From Actinospineispora eucalypti (GTDB lineage Bacteria; Actinomycetota; Actinomycetes; Mycobacteriales; Pseudonocardiaceae), in contig JACHMT010000001.1 in assembly GCA_014208095.1 (NCBI GenBank), positions 1,240,001-1,304,000 on the forward strand: a stretch of 64,000 nucleotides of DNA, in the 5' to 3' direction. Below, piece by piece: positions 35,572-44,368 of the stretch (position 1 is the first letter of the stretch; every line of letters starts with the position of its first letter). Below the pieces are notes generated by a model. It was not told the origin of the DNA. It saw nothing but the letters and a program-made list of their open reading frames with translations, and did not search any database. The translations under genes were made by a program, and so were the position numbers.

Positions 35572-35672
35572 GACATGACGCGGTGAAACCCGCGATATGA
35601 CGCGGTGAAACCCGCGATATGGCATGGGGGAACCCGCGATATGGGGTGGCGGGACCAGCGATATGGGGGGTT
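35572..35672. repeat. 22-bp tandem repeat, four units plus a partial
   Basis: Units start at 35572, 35594, 35616, 35638 and 35660 (partial). The first two read GA(C/T)ATGACGCGG then TGAAACCCGC; later ones decay. The array fills the 104-bp gap between two convergent genes and reaches the stop codon of the peptidase. Read on the minus strand, the unit can be aligned with the GATTCAG family (TTC and TC positions conserved). Confidence 0.8.
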
Positions 35673-37104
35673 AGATGCCGCATTTGGCGGCGCCGCCTAG
35701 GGTGCCTTCGCGGAAGGCGCCTACGCGTTGGAAGCCTTGGTCGGCTGGGGGCGTGCCGGTGGCGTCGCGGGCGGCGTAGTCCTGGTTCAGGAGTTCGTCG
35801 ACCGCTTCGTCGACGTCGCCGGGGGAGAGGCCGAAGCCGGAGGTGTTGCGGTCCAGCAGGGAGCGGGTGTAGGCGCCGGCCAGGCAGACGGCGGCCCGGC
35901 CGGCGTCCGGGCCGCGCACCGGCTTGCCGAGGGCGGCCAGTGCGGCCAGCGCGTACCGGCTGGCCACCAGGGTGCCGGTGGCGTAGTCGCCCCGGCTGTG
36001 CACCGAGCCCAGGGTCGCCGGTGAGGCGCTGAGCGTGCCGGAGTCCGGGCAGAACCGAACCGGACCCTGCCGGGCGGCGGACGAGCTCGAACACCCGGAG
36101 TCCGGCCGCAACGGCGGGGCCGCCCAGCGCCGGCCCCGCGAGCTGACCAGCGCGGTGAACCAGGCCTGGGTGTCCGGCACCATGCTGGCCAGCAGCTCGT
36201 CCAGCGGCAGGTTCCCGGACTGCAGCAGCTCCTGCACCGTGGTGAAGCCGCGCTGCGTGAAGAGCTGGTTCTGCGCGGTCATCGCGGCACACCGGGACGC
36301 GCCGTTCTGGTAGCCGTCCAGGAACGCCGAGGCGCGGTCAAAGGCGTCGCCGTGCGCGTTCGGACCCAGCTCGAAACCGACCGGGTCGCGGAAGGAGAGC
36401 AGTGCCGAGAGCGCCCGGTCCAGGTCCTTCTCCTCGATCCGCACGTGCGCCAGCTCGCCGTTCACCGAGGCGCGGACCACCACGCCGGCGAAACAGTCGG
36501 CCATCGCCTCCAGCAGGATCGGTGGGTAGCGGGAGCGCTCGCGGATCTGGGTGCCCACGTCGATGCCGATCCGTTCCTGCACCGCGTGCCCGACCTCGTG
36601 GGCCAGCGCGAGCAGCACCCCGCCGTTGCCGTACTTGGCCCGCAGCTCGGGCACCAGGCCCAGCCGGTCCCAGATGATCACGTCCATCGCCGGGCAGTAG
36701 AGGGCCTGCTTGTTCATGTCGATCGGCCGCCTGGTGCACTCCGGCGGCAGGTTGGGCTTCGCCGGGTCGACCGCGTGGAAGGCGTGCAGCGGGATCCATC
36801 TGCGGCCGAACTCCGGCGGGAACCGGAGGTGCCAGTAGGCCTCCACGTCGTGCACCACGTCGGCGGCCAGCCGGTCGGACGGCGTTCCCGTGCCACCCCT
36901 GATCGGGGTAACCGGCGGGGGTGAGGTGTCGGGTTGGGTCAGTTCGGTGATGTCCGGCCCGCCATCGGACGACCCGCCGCTCAGAAAGCTACAACCGGTG
37001 AGCGAAACGGCGACGAGTGTCATCGCCGCGACGGCCAGTGCGGTCACCGTCGCGCGACGACGATCACCGAGGGTCGCGCCCACGATCGATATTCTGCTTG
37101 ACAT
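35671..37104 (-). CDS. Neutral zinc metallopeptidase lipoprotein (YpfJ type)
   Basis: A 477-residue exported lipoprotein. The signal ends in a lipobox (VAVSLTGC). The zinc motif HEVGH is in LALAHEVGHAVQERIG, with the third ligand region LLEAMADCFAG. Family members (putative neutral zinc metallopeptidases) have no known substrate. The C-terminal 200 residues are an extension with several Cys. ATG 37104 is chosen because it directly opens a signal peptide; longer frames would add Arg/Pro-rich sequence. No good ribosome-binding site is seen. It is divergent from the GT87 pair by 48 bases. Confidence 0.83.
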   Translation of the reverse strand: MSSRISIVGATLGDRRRATVTALAVAAMTLVAVSLTGCSFLSGGSSDGGPDITELTQPDTSPPPVTPIRGGTGTPSDRLAADVVHDVEAYWHLRFPPEFGRRWIPLHAFHAVDPAKPNLPPECTRRPIDMNKQALYCPAMDVIIWDRLGLVPELRAKYGNGGVLLALAHEVGHAVQERIGIDVGTQIRERSRYPPILLEAMADCFAGVVVRASVNGELAHVRIEEKDLDRALSALLSFRDPVGFELGPNAHGDAFDRASAFLDGYQNGASRCAAMTAQNQLFTQRGFTTVQELLQSGNLPLDELLASMVPDTQAWFTALVSSRGRRWAAPPLRPDSGCSSSSAARQGPVRFCPDSGTLSASPATLGSVHSRGDYATGTLVASRYALAALAALGKPVRGPDAGRAAVCLAGAYTRSLLDRNTSGFGLSPGDVDEAVDELLNQDYAARDATGTPPADQGFQRVGAFREGTLGGAAKCGI

Positions 37105-37152
37105 GCCGGTCGCCGCCACTCGGCGGGCCACGCGGTTGGTTACCGTCTCCGG

Positions 37153-38349
37153 GTGACCCCGCTCCGCCGCCTGCCCGACGTGCTCGGGGTGGCGCTCGCC
37201 GGCGTCGCGGTGCTCCTGGCGGGCTGGCTGTTCGTGCGGTTCGGCAGCGGCAACCTGGTACGGATGGCCACCCCGGACATGCACTGGCACGTGGACTTCG
37301 ACACCTTCTGGCGGTCCGCCGTCGCGCTGCGCGAGGGCACCGACCTGTACGACACCGGCGCCCGGCTGCCCAACCTGAACCCGCCGCTGCTGTCCGTGCT
37401 GTTCACCCCGCTGGCCTCGGTCGACGTGTTGTCCGCCTACCGGGCGATGGTGCTGCTGACGCTGGCGCTGGTGGTGGGCAGCGTGGTCGCGGTGGCCGAG
37501 GAGGTCGGCGCCCGCGCCGGGGTGGCGATGCTCGCCGTGGCCGCGCTGCTGGTGTCCGCGCCGCTGCACGGCACGCTGGCCCTCGGCCAGATCTACGGGC
37601 TGCTCACCGCGCTGCTCACCGCCGCGTGGCTGGCCGAGCGGCGGGGCCGGCACGGTTGGTCGGGGGTGGCGCTGGGCCTGTTGGTGGCGATCAAGCCCTC
37701 GCTGCTGCCGTTGCTGGCGTGGCCGCTGCTGCGCCGGCGCTGGGAGGCCCTGGGTGCCTCGCTGGCGGCCGGCGCGGCGGCCACGCTGGCCGGCCTGGTG
37801 GCGGGCGGCTGGACGGCCACCTGGGAGTGGTTGCGCCTGCTCGCGGCCAAGGGCGCGGACCCGTTCCTGGACAACGACTCGCTGGCCGGGTTGGCCGTCC
37901 GGTTCGGCTGGCCGGCCTGGCCGGGGTACCTGGTGGCGAGCGGGCTGCTGGCGGTCACCCTGGTCCGGGTGCGCCGGCGGCCGGAGTACGCCCTGTGGGC
38001 GGTCACCGCCGCCTCGCTGCTGCTGGCCCCGATCGCGTGGAACAACTACCTGGTGCTGCTGGCGCCGTCGGTGCCGTTGTTGCTGGTACACGGCCGCTGG
38101 TCGGCGGCGCTGCCGGTGCAGGCGCTGCCCATGATCGGGATCGAGTGGTCGAGCCTGCTCGACGGCGGGGACTCGGTGCCGAACCGGCTGGGCATGTCGC
38201 TGTACTGCGGCATGCTGCTGGTCTACTGGACGGTGCTGGCGAACGGCCGGGCCGGGGCGGCTGAGCTGGGCGCCGCCGCGCCGGATACCGTCGAGGGGTG
38301 TCCCAGCCCGTCTCCCGACCGCTCGCCACAGCCGGTGCCGTCGCGCTGA
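37153..38349 (+). CDS. GT87-family polyprenyl-phosphate glycosyltransferase
   Basis: A 398-residue GT-C fold membrane enzyme with about ten helices. The loop after the first helix holds HWHVDFDTFWRSA, the family acidic motif, then LPNLNPPLL and SAPLHGTLALGQIYGLL, and later AIKPSLLPLLAWPL. GT87 enzymes transfer mannose or arabinose from polyprenyl phosphate outside the membrane to cell-wall lipids and glycans. GTG 37153 starts the gene. It overlaps its paralogue by 52 bases; the two probably arose by duplication. Confidence 0.85.
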   Translation: MTPLRRLPDVLGVALAGVAVLLAGWLFVRFGSGNLVRMATPDMHWHVDFDTFWRSAVALREGTDLYDTGARLPNLNPPLLSVLFTPLASVDVLSAYRAMVLLTLALVVGSVVAVAEEVGARAGVAMLAVAALLVSAPLHGTLALGQIYGLLTALLTAAWLAERRGRHGWSGVALGLLVAIKPSLLPLLAWPLLRRRWEALGASLAAGAAATLAGLVAGGWTATWEWLRLLAAKGADPFLDNDSLAGLAVRFGWPAWPGYLVASGLLAVTLVRVRRRPEYALWAVTAASLLLAPIAWNNYLVLLAPSVPLLLVHGRWSAALPVQALPMIGIEWSSLLDGGDSVPNRLGMSLYCGMLLVYWTVLANGRAGAAELGAAAPDTVEGCPSPSPDRSPQPVPSR

Positions 38350-39566
38350 CCGCGCTGTTCCTCGGCGTGACCGCGTGGCTGTTCGTGCTCTACCCGGGAG
38401 TGCTGGTCGGCGGGGTGGCCAACCCCGATCCCAAGGGACACGTCGACTTCGAGACGTTCTGGCGCTCCACCGTGGCGCTGCTGCACGGTGCCGACACGTA
38501 CCACACCGGTTCGGTGCTGCCCAACCTGAACCCGCCGTTCCTCACCCTGCTGCTCGCCCCGTTCGGGCTGGTCCCGGCGCTGCCCAGCTATTGGGCGTTC
38601 TCCGCGCTGACCGTGCTGCTGGTGACCGTCTCGGTGCTCCTGGTCGCCCGCGAGCTGCGGCTGGGTCCGGCGGCGGCCGCGTTCGGCGTGCTCACCCTGT
38701 GGGCCAGCTCGCCGCTGCACGGCACGCTGCTGCTGGGCCAGATCTACGGGCTCCTGCTGGCCGGCCTGACCGCCGCCTGGCTGGCCGGCCGCCGGGGCCG
38801 GCCGCTGCTTTCGGCGGTCCTGCTCGGCATCGTGGTGGCGATCAAGCCGTCGCTGGCGCCGCTGGTGCTGATCCCCCTGGTGACCAGGAACTGGCGCGCC
38901 CTGTGGTCCGGCATCGGCGCGGCCGGCGGCGCCAGCATCCTGGGCGTGCTGGTCGCCGGCCCGTCCAGCGCGCTGACCTGGTTGCGCCTGGCCACCGGCA
39001 CCCCGGCCCCCGAGTTCGACGCCAACGCGTCCCTCCCCGGCCTCCTGGCCCGCCTCCACGCCCCCGGTTTCCTGGGCTGGGTCGCGACGGTGGTAATCGT
39101 GGCCGCCACGTTGTGGCTGGCCGGCCGGCCCGCGAGTCGGCGGTTTCGTCAGCGCGAGTCGGTGCTTTCGGCACACCGGGTCGGCGGTTTCGGCACCCCC
39201 GACCGGCGGACGCCGGGCGAGGTCACCGGCGCCGACGCGGTGATCTTCGCGGTGGCGGCCGGCTGCCTGCTGGCCGCGCCGATCGCCTGGCTGAACTACG
39301 TGATCATGCTCTGGCCGGGCGCACTGATCCTGCTGCGTGCCGGTCGCTGGCGGACGGCGGTGCCGCTGCTGGTGGTCCAGGTGATCCCGGTGGCCTGGGG
39401 GAACCTCTGGCAGGCCGCGCCGCACACCCCGGAGGCGGTGGCCGGCCGCTCGCTGTACTGCCTCGTCCTGACCGCGTTCTGGGCCGCGCTACTGGCCTTC
39501 TGCCTCACCGACCGGGCGCCCGAGCCGAGCCGCGACGCCCGGCGGGAGGCCTACGCCGGCGTGTGA
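38298..39566 (+). CDS. GT87-family glycosyltransferase, paralogue with repeat insert
   Basis: A 422-residue GT-C enzyme paralogous to the preceding one (GHVDFETFWRST, LPNLNPPFL, SSPLHGTLLLGQIYGLL and AIKPSLAPLVLIPL correspond). About 30 residues (near 278-307, ASRRFRQRESVLSAH onward) have no counterpart in the first paralogue. They lie in the loop before the last conserved helix pair and are encoded by three 22-bp tandem repeats, 66 bases, so the frame is kept. The rest of the protein looks intact. GTG 38298 lies inside the upstream gene. Confidence 0.85.
   Translation: MSQPVSRPLATAGAVALTALFLGVTAWLFVLYPGVLVGGVANPDPKGHVDFETFWRSTVALLHGADTYHTGSVLPNLNPPFLTLLLAPFGLVPALPSYWAFSALTVLLVTVSVLLVARELRLGPAAAAFGVLTLWASSPLHGTLLLGQIYGLLLAGLTAAWLAGRRGRPLLSAVLLGIVVAIKPSLAPLVLIPLVTRNWRALWSGIGAAGGASILGVLVAGPSSALTWLRLATGTPAPEFDANASLPGLLARLHAPGFLGWVATVVIVAATLWLAGRPASRRFRQRESVLSAHRVGGFGTPDRRTPGEVTGADAVIFAVAAGCLLAAPIAWLNYVIMLWPGALILLRAGRWRTAVPLLVVQVIPVAWGNLWQAAPHTPEAVAGRSLYCLVLTAFWAALLAFCLTDRAPEPSRDARREAYAGV
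39133..39198. repeat. 22-bp tandem repeat inside a coding sequence, three units
   Basis: Units at 39133-39154, 39155-39176 and 39177-39198 read CG(A/G)GTCGG, two or three variable bases, TTTCG and a (G/T)CA-containing end. Aligned from the G, they share GA-N-TC-N-G...TTC-N-GCAC with the intergenic units at 5856, 14775 and 18729. Being 66 bases long the array keeps the frame. Confidence 0.75.
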
Positions 39567-39584
39567 GCCGCCGCGGCGGTCGGT

Positions 39585-40229
39585 TCACGGCGTGCCGGCC
39601 GCGTCGACCAGCCGCCGGACCGCCGCCAGATCACCGGTGACGGTGAGCGCGCCGCTGTCCAGGGCGGAGGCCAGCGAGCGCTCGTGGGTCAGCACCGCCC
39701 CGAGGGTCCGGTGGTCGGTGTCCAGCACGGCGTCCGGGTCGGTGGGGTGCTCGCCCCGCCGCACCTCGGTCAGCTCGCCGCCCACCACCCGGACGTGGTA
39801 GACGTCGTGCTCCAGCCGGATCCGGTAGGTGGCCGACCACGCGAGGCCGGACCCCGCCCGGAAGTACGCGCGCAGCCCGAGCAGCACGGTGTCCGCGCCG
39901 ACATCGCCCCGGCGCGGTACCACCGGCGAGCGCATCCCCCAGGTCCGCAACGCGGCGAACACCGGCTCCAGCTCGGCGCCCCACTCGGTCAGCTCGTACA
40001 CCTTCGAGGCCGAGGGCGGCGGCAGCGTCCGCCGGCGCAGCACACCCACGCGCACCAGCTCGCGCAGCCGCTGCGCCAGAACGCTGGGGCCGATGCCGGG
40101 CAGCGCGGCCTGCAGGTCGACGTAGCGCCGGGGACCCAGGCGCAGTTCCCGCACCACCAGCAACGCCCACCGCTCGCCGATCATGTCCAGCGAGTGCGCG
40201 ATCGGGCAGGCCTGCCCATACGTCCGCAT
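39585..40229 (-). CDS. HxlR-type regulator with C-terminal SCP2-like domain
   Basis: A 214-residue regulator. Residues 1-95 are an HxlR winged helix (GQACPIAHSLDMIGERW, then LPGIGPSVLAQRLRELVRVGVL), with the typical N-terminal Cys that can act as a redox sensor. The C-terminal 100 residues resemble a sterol-carrier-type domain (GALTVTGDLAAVRRLV). ATG 40229 follows GGAG by 6 bases. It is divergent from a hydrolase gene it probably controls. Confidence 0.87.
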   Translation of the reverse strand: MRTYGQACPIAHSLDMIGERWALLVVRELRLGPRRYVDLQAALPGIGPSVLAQRLRELVRVGVLRRRTLPPPSASKVYELTEWGAELEPVFAALRTWGMRSPVVPRRGDVGADTVLLGLRAYFRAGSGLAWSATYRIRLEHDVYHVRVVGGELTEVRRGEHPTDPDAVLDTDHRTLGAVLTHERSLASALDSGALTVTGDLAAVRRLVDAAGTP

Positions 40230-40248
40230 CCCGGTCTCCACTTTGAAA

Positions 40249-40265
40249 ATAGTAGTGCAAACTAT
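40249..40265. promoter_or_regulatory. HxlR operator-like dyad
   Basis: ATAGT and ACTAT flank a 7-bp spacer containing TGCA in the 81-bp divergent region, in an AT-rich patch unlike the surroundings. HxlR sites are usually short TACT/AGTA-type dyads, so this is a fair candidate. Confidence 0.4.
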
Positions 40266-40310
40266 GGCTTCGAGAGTATGGTTCGGCGAAACACCACCCG
40301 GAGGTTCGTG

Positions 40311-41174
40311 ATGACCGAGCACGTGCAGCCCGCCGACGAGCGGATCGTCCCGGTGAACGGGATCGAACTGTGCGCACAGGCCTTCGGCACCCCGGGCGGC
40401 CCGGCGATCCTGCTCATCGGCGGGGCGGAGGCGTCCATGGACTGGTGGGAGGACGAGTTCTGCGGCCGGCTCGCGTCGGCCGGACGCCACGTCCTGCGCT
40501 ACGACAGCCGCGACACCGGCCGGTCGACCACGTTCCCGGTCGGCGAGCCCCCGTACACCGGGGAGGATCAGCTGGCCGACGCGCTCGGGCTGCTCGACGC
40601 CTTCGGGCTGGGCGCCGCGCACGTCGTCGGCATGTCCGGCGGCGGCATGCTCGCCCAGACCCTCGCGGTGCTGCACCCGGACCGGGTCGCCACTCTGACC
40701 CTGATCTCCACCTCCCCCGGTGGTTCCGACCTACCCCCGATGAGCCCCGCGCTGGCCGAGCGGTTCCAGGAACCCGCTCCCGGCCCGGACTGGACCGATC
40801 GCGAATCGGTGATCGCCTACTTCATCGAGGGTGAACGCGGCTTCGCCGGCACCCTCCCGGTGGACGAGTCGCGCATCCGCCTCATCGCCGGCCGCGCCTT
40901 CGACCGCTCCCCGGATCCGGCCGCCGCGACCAACCACTGGATGGTCGGCGGTGCCGAGCCGGTCCGGCCCCGCCTGGGCGAGATCGCCGCGCCCACGCTG
41001 GTCATGCACGGCACCGCCGACCCGCTGTTCCCCTACGGCCACGCCGAGGCGCTGGCCCGCGAGATCCCGGACGCCAAGCTGGTTCCGCTGCCCGGCGTCG
41101 GCCACCAGATGCCCCCGCCCGAGGTCTGGGACACCGTCATCCCCGCGATCACCGACCACACCGCGCGGGACTGA
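40311..41174 (+). CDS. Alpha/beta hydrolase
   Basis: A 287-residue alpha/beta hydrolase similar to the RdmC/aclacinomycin-methylesterase type. The elbow is GMSGGG, the acid is in HGTADPLFP and the His is in GVGHQMPP; the YDSRDTGRST strand is conserved in this subgroup. The substrate is unknown. ATG 40311 follows GGAGG by 6 bases. Its TGA stop abuts the TGA of the convergent glgB (TGATCA at 41172-41177), leaving no intergenic base. Confidence 0.88.
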   Translation: MTEHVQPADERIVPVNGIELCAQAFGTPGGPAILLIGGAEASMDWWEDEFCGRLASAGRHVLRYDSRDTGRSTTFPVGEPPYTGEDQLADALGLLDAFGLGAAHVVGMSGGGMLAQTLAVLHPDRVATLTLISTSPGGSDLPPMSPALAERFQEPAPGPDWTDRESVIAYFIEGERGFAGTLPVDESRIRLIAGRAFDRSPDPAAATNHWMVGGAEPVRPRLGEIAAPTLVMHGTADPLFPYGHAEALAREIPDAKLVPLPGVGHQMPPPEVWDTVIPAITDHTARD

Positions 41175-43400
41175 TCAGCTATCGGGGTCGCGCTCGCCGA
41201 GCAGCCAGAGCACCCCGGCGGGCGGCACCCGCAGCACCGCCGAGGCCGGCCGGCCGTGCCATTCGGTGGCCTCGGCAACCACTGAGCCGAGGTTGCCCAC
41301 CCCGGAGCCGCCGTAGTTCTCCGCGTCGGTGTTCACCAGCTCGCGCCACCGGCCGGCGAACGGCAGGCCCACCCGGTAGTTCTCGTGCGGGTGGCCGGCG
41401 AAGTTGGCCACGCAGGCCAGCACCGAGCCGTCGCCGCCGGTGCGCAGGAAGGAGAACACGTTCCCGGCGGCGTCGTTGGCGTCGATCCAGGAGAACCCCT
41501 CCGGCGAGCTGTCCAGGCTGTACAGCGCGGGCTGCGCGCGGTAGTGCCGGTTCAGGTCGCCGACCAGGCGCTGGATGCCGGCGTGCAGCGGGTGGTCGGT
41601 GTGGCCCCAGTCCAGCGAGCGGGACTCCGACCACTCCCGGCGCTGGCCCAGCTCACCGCCCATGAACAGCAGCTGCTTGCCCGGGTGCGCCCACATGTAG
41701 CCGAGCAGCGCGCGCAGGTTGGCCGCCTTGTTCCACTCGTCGCCGGGCATCCGCTCCCACAGCGAGCCCTTGCCGTGCACCACCTCGTCGTGGGAGAGCG
41801 GGAGCACGAAGTTCTCCGTGTAGGCGTACACCATGGAGAACGTCATCTCGTTGTGGTGGTAGCCGCGGTAGACCGGGTCCTTGCCGACGTAGTGCAGGGT
41901 GTCGTGCATCCAGCCCATGTTCCACTTGAAGCCGAAGCCGAGGCCGCCGAGATGGGTCGGCCGGGTCACCCCCGGCCAGGAGGTGGACTCCTCGGCGATG
42001 GTGACCACGCCGGGGTGCGCCTTGTACACGGTGGCGTTCATCTCCTGCAGGAACGACACCGCCTCCAGGTTCTCCCGGCCGCCGTGGACGTTCGGCTCCC
42101 ACTGGCCGTCCTCGCGGGAGTAGTCCAGGTAGAGCATCGACGCCACCGCGTCCACCCGCAGGCCGTCGACGTGGAACTCCTCCAGCCAGTACAGGGCGTT
42201 GGCGACCAGGAAGTTGCGCACCTCCTTGCGGCCGAAGTCGAACACGTAGGTGCCCCAGTCCAGCTGCTCACCGCGCCGGGGGTCCGGGTGCTCGTACAGC
42301 GCCGTGCCGTCGAACCGGGCCAGCGCCCACTCGTCCTTGGGGAAGTGGGCCGGCACCCAGTCCACGATCACCCCGTAGCCGGCCTGGTGCAGGGTGTCCA
42401 CGAAGTGGCGGAAGTCGTCCGGGGGGCCGAAGCGGGCGGTCGGCGCGTAGTAGGAGCTGACCTGGTAACCCCAGGAGCCGCCGAACGGGTGCTCGGCCAC
42501 CGGCAGCAGCTCGACATGGGTGAACCCGGTCTTGTCCAGGTACTCGACCAGCTCGGCCGCCGCCTCCCGGTAGGTCAGCCCGGCGCGCCACGAGCCCAGG
42601 TGCAACTCGTAGACGCTCATCGGCTCGTTGACCGGGCTGGAGTCATTGCGCCGGCGCACCCACTCGGCGTCGCCCCACTCGTAGTCCGAGCTGGTGACCA
42701 CGGACGCGGTGGCCGGCGGGGTCTCGGCGGCGAAGGCCATCGGGTCGGCCTTCTCCCGCCAGTGCCCGTCCGCGCCCAGGATGCGGAACTTGTACCGGGC
42801 ACCCCGGCGCACGCCGGGCACGAACACCTCCCACACGCCCGAACTGCCCAGCGAACGCATCGGCTGGCCGACGCCGTTCCAACCGTCGAAGTCGCCGCAC
42901 ACCCGCACGCCGCGCGCGGTCGGTGCCCAGACCGCGAAGCTGGTGCCCTCGACCTTGCCGCCCGGGGTGTCGTACGCCTTCGGGTGGGCGCCGAGCGCCT
43001 CCCACAGCCGCTCGTGCCGGCCCTCGCCGATCAGGTGCAGGTCCACCTCGCCGAGGGTGGGCAGCCAGCGGTACGGGTCGTCGGTGTGCTCCACGTACTC
43101 GCCGTAGCGCACGTCGATGCGGTAGTCGGCCGGCCGGTGCGGCAGCAGCGCGGAGAAAAGACCCCCGTCGTGCACCTTGTGCAGCGGGTACGCCTCGGTC
43201 TCACCGGTGAACGTGACCTCGACGGCGTCCGCGTTCGGGCGCAGCACCCGGACCACGGTGCCGCCGTCTCCGCCGTTCACCGGGTGGCTGCCCAGCACCG
43301 AGTGCGGGTCGTGATGACTGCCGCCGAACAGGCGCGAGACGTCCTCGGCGGTCGGCGGGTTGACGGGCAGGGTGGCCGGGTTGGTCAGTTCGGCTGGCAC
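41175..43400 (-). CDS. glgB: 1,4-alpha-glucan branching enzyme
   Basis: A 741-residue GH13 enzyme that makes alpha-1,6 branches in glycogen-like glucan. N-terminal beta-sandwich modules ([13 protein letters not shown], then [22 protein letters not shown]) precede the barrel. The nucleophile is Asp in [15 protein letters not shown], the acid/base Glu is in AEEST, and [10 protein letters not shown] holds the third acid. GTG 43400 fits the family; a TATAGC sequence just upstream suggests a very short leader. It branches the linear glucan made by GlgE. Confidence 0.95.
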   Translation of the reverse strand: MPAELTNPATLPVNPPTAEDVSRLFGGSHHDPHSVLGSHPVNGGDGGTVVRVLRPNADAVEVTFTGETEAYPLHKVHDGGLFSALLPHRPADYRIDVRYGEYVEHTDDPYRWLPTLGEVDLHLIGEGRHERLWEALGAHPKAYDTPGGKVEGTSFAVWAPTARGVRVCGDFDGWNGVGQPMRSLGSSGVWEVFVPGVRRGARYKFRILGADGHWREKADPMAFAAETPPATASVVTSSDYEWGDAEWVRRRNDSSPVNEPMSVYELHLGSWRAGLTYREAAAELVEYLDKTGFTHVELLPVAEHPFGGSWGYQVSSYYAPTARFGPPDDFRHFVDTLHQAGYGVIVDWVPAHFPKDEWALARFDGTALYEHPDPRRGEQLDWGTYVFDFGRKEVRNFLVANALYWLEEFHVDGLRVDAVASMLYLDYSREDGQWEPNVHGGRENLEAVSFLQEMNATVYKAHPGVVTIAEESTSWPGVTRPTHLGGLGFGFKWNMGWMHDTLHYVGKDPVYRGYHHNEMTFSMVYAYTENFVLPLSHDEVVHGKGSLWERMPGDEWNKAANLRALLGYMWAHPGKQLLFMGGELGQRREWSESRSLDWGHTDHPLHAGIQRLVGDLNRHYRAQPALYSLDSSPEGFSWIDANDAAGNVFSFLRTGGDGSVLACVANFAGHPHENYRVGLPFAGRWRELVNTDAENYGGSGVGNLGSVVAEATEWHGRPASAVLRVPPAGVLWLLGERDPDS

Positions 43401-43532
43401 GGCGCTATAGCCTATTGGCCCCACCGGATCGATGCAGACCCTGGTAGCGCCCATGCGCGAACGTGGCTCCCTCACGACGGAGGCCTACCCAACACGAGGC
43501 GGGCGTAACCACGACACGCCCACATACTCGGG

Positions 43533-43862
43533 TCAGGCCTCCTCGCGTGGCCGCGTAAGCGCGGGGCCGATCAGGCGCGTGGCGGTGCCGCGGCGCCGGT
43601 ATGTGTCGTGGGCGCGCTTGTCCAGGGTGACCAGCTCCGCGCCGGCGTGCCGGGCGGTCAGCGCGATGAGCGCGTCGTAGGTGGCGCCACCGGCTATGCC
43701 CAGTCCGGCGAGGCGGCTAGGAAGATCGTCGGCTGCGTCGGACTCGAGGACGAGCCGGGGGCCGGGAAGGTCCAGCGCAGGAATTCGGCGGCCAGTGTCG
43801 GTTCGGTTCGAAACGGGTCGGGCAGCCGGGTCAACACCGAGTAGGCCTCGACGGCGGTTCAA
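43533..43862 (-). pseudogene. Remnant of a PIN-domain toxin gene
   Basis: The C-terminal half of a PIN protein is readable: GIAGGATYDALIALTARHAG and ELVTLDKRAHDTYRRRG, the usual second half of VapC. The preceding part (AVEAYSVLTRLPDPF and LAAEFLRWTF) is present but in another frame, so a frameshift lies in the C/G-run near 43750. The N terminus with the first catalytic Asp is missing. The coding similarity stops exactly where an arm of the composite palindromic element begins (43853), which suggests that element insertion or recombination cut the gene. No antitoxin gene remains. Confidence 0.75.
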
Positions 43863-43920
43863 AGGGGCTCGGACGGTGCGGCTGGGTGGCCTGCCGTGGC
43901 TCGGTGCCGGCCCGTTGCGT
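43853..43920. repeat. Single arm of the composite palindromic element
   Basis: The sequence GGCGGTTCAAAGG, CGGACGG, GGCTGGGTGGCCTGCCG and GGTGCCGGCCCGTTGCG matches the left arms at 7990, 22401 and 28406. No inverted partner is found downstream. It begins at the broken end of the PIN gene. Confidence 0.75.
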
Positions 43921-44017
43921 TGTTTCTAGGTAGCGGTCACCCTCGTCGCTACGCACTGTTGTGGTCGGTGCGGCCCGCGAGCGGGTCCGAGCTTCCTGGC
44001 GCGCATCGAGGGCAAGT

Positions 44018-44052
44018 TCAGTCCGGTTCGATCATGAAGTTCACCGGACTGA
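44018..44052. repeat. Hairpin in the gap before the SNF2 gene
   Basis: TCAGTCCGGT (44018-44027) pairs exactly with ACCGGACTGA (44043-44052); the loop contains GATCATGAA. It is one of several palindromes in the 506-bp region 43863-44368, which otherwise holds no recognisable gene. Confidence 0.55.
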
Positions 44053-44178
44053 GGTTGCGCTGGGTGAAGCCGCCTACCAGCAGCCCCCGCAGTCGACCAC
44101 GGTCCGTAACAAGGCGCGGAACGGAGGCGCGGAACCGGGGCCCAGCTACGAGTGGAGTGGGTCTGGTGCTGGGGCGCG

Positions 44179-44252
44179 GGTTCATGGTCACGTCGCGACC
44201 AGAGACCTTCTACCAGCGGGTAAGGGCTCTCATCGCGACGTGACCATGAACC
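44179..44252. repeat. Palindromic repeat, CATGRTCA-end family, copy 4
   Basis: A 74-bp palindrome opening GGTTCATGGTCACGTCGCGA and closing with its reverse complement; the outer 20 bp pair perfectly. It stands 117 bases before the SNF2 start. Confidence 0.8.
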
Positions 44253-44368
44253 GTCGGGTTGCGGTGGATCGGAGCATCGCTGGCGGTACCGCGTGCGGCG
44301 GCCGGGGGCGGCTGGGGTGTCGGACCTGGTGGGTAGCCTGCCTTTCAGGCGGACGAGGGAGGACGGGA

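Noticed and set aside
37105..38091. N-terminal extension of the metallopeptidase opposite the first GT87 gene
   Set aside because: The added residues are Gln/Arg/His-rich shadow sequence; a signal peptide begins at 37104.
41385..43508. Long open frame (707 codons) antisense to glgB
   Set aside because: It is the shadow of a high-GC gene: no family motifs, biased His/Val/Arg/Gly content, while the glgB strand has all catalytic motifs.
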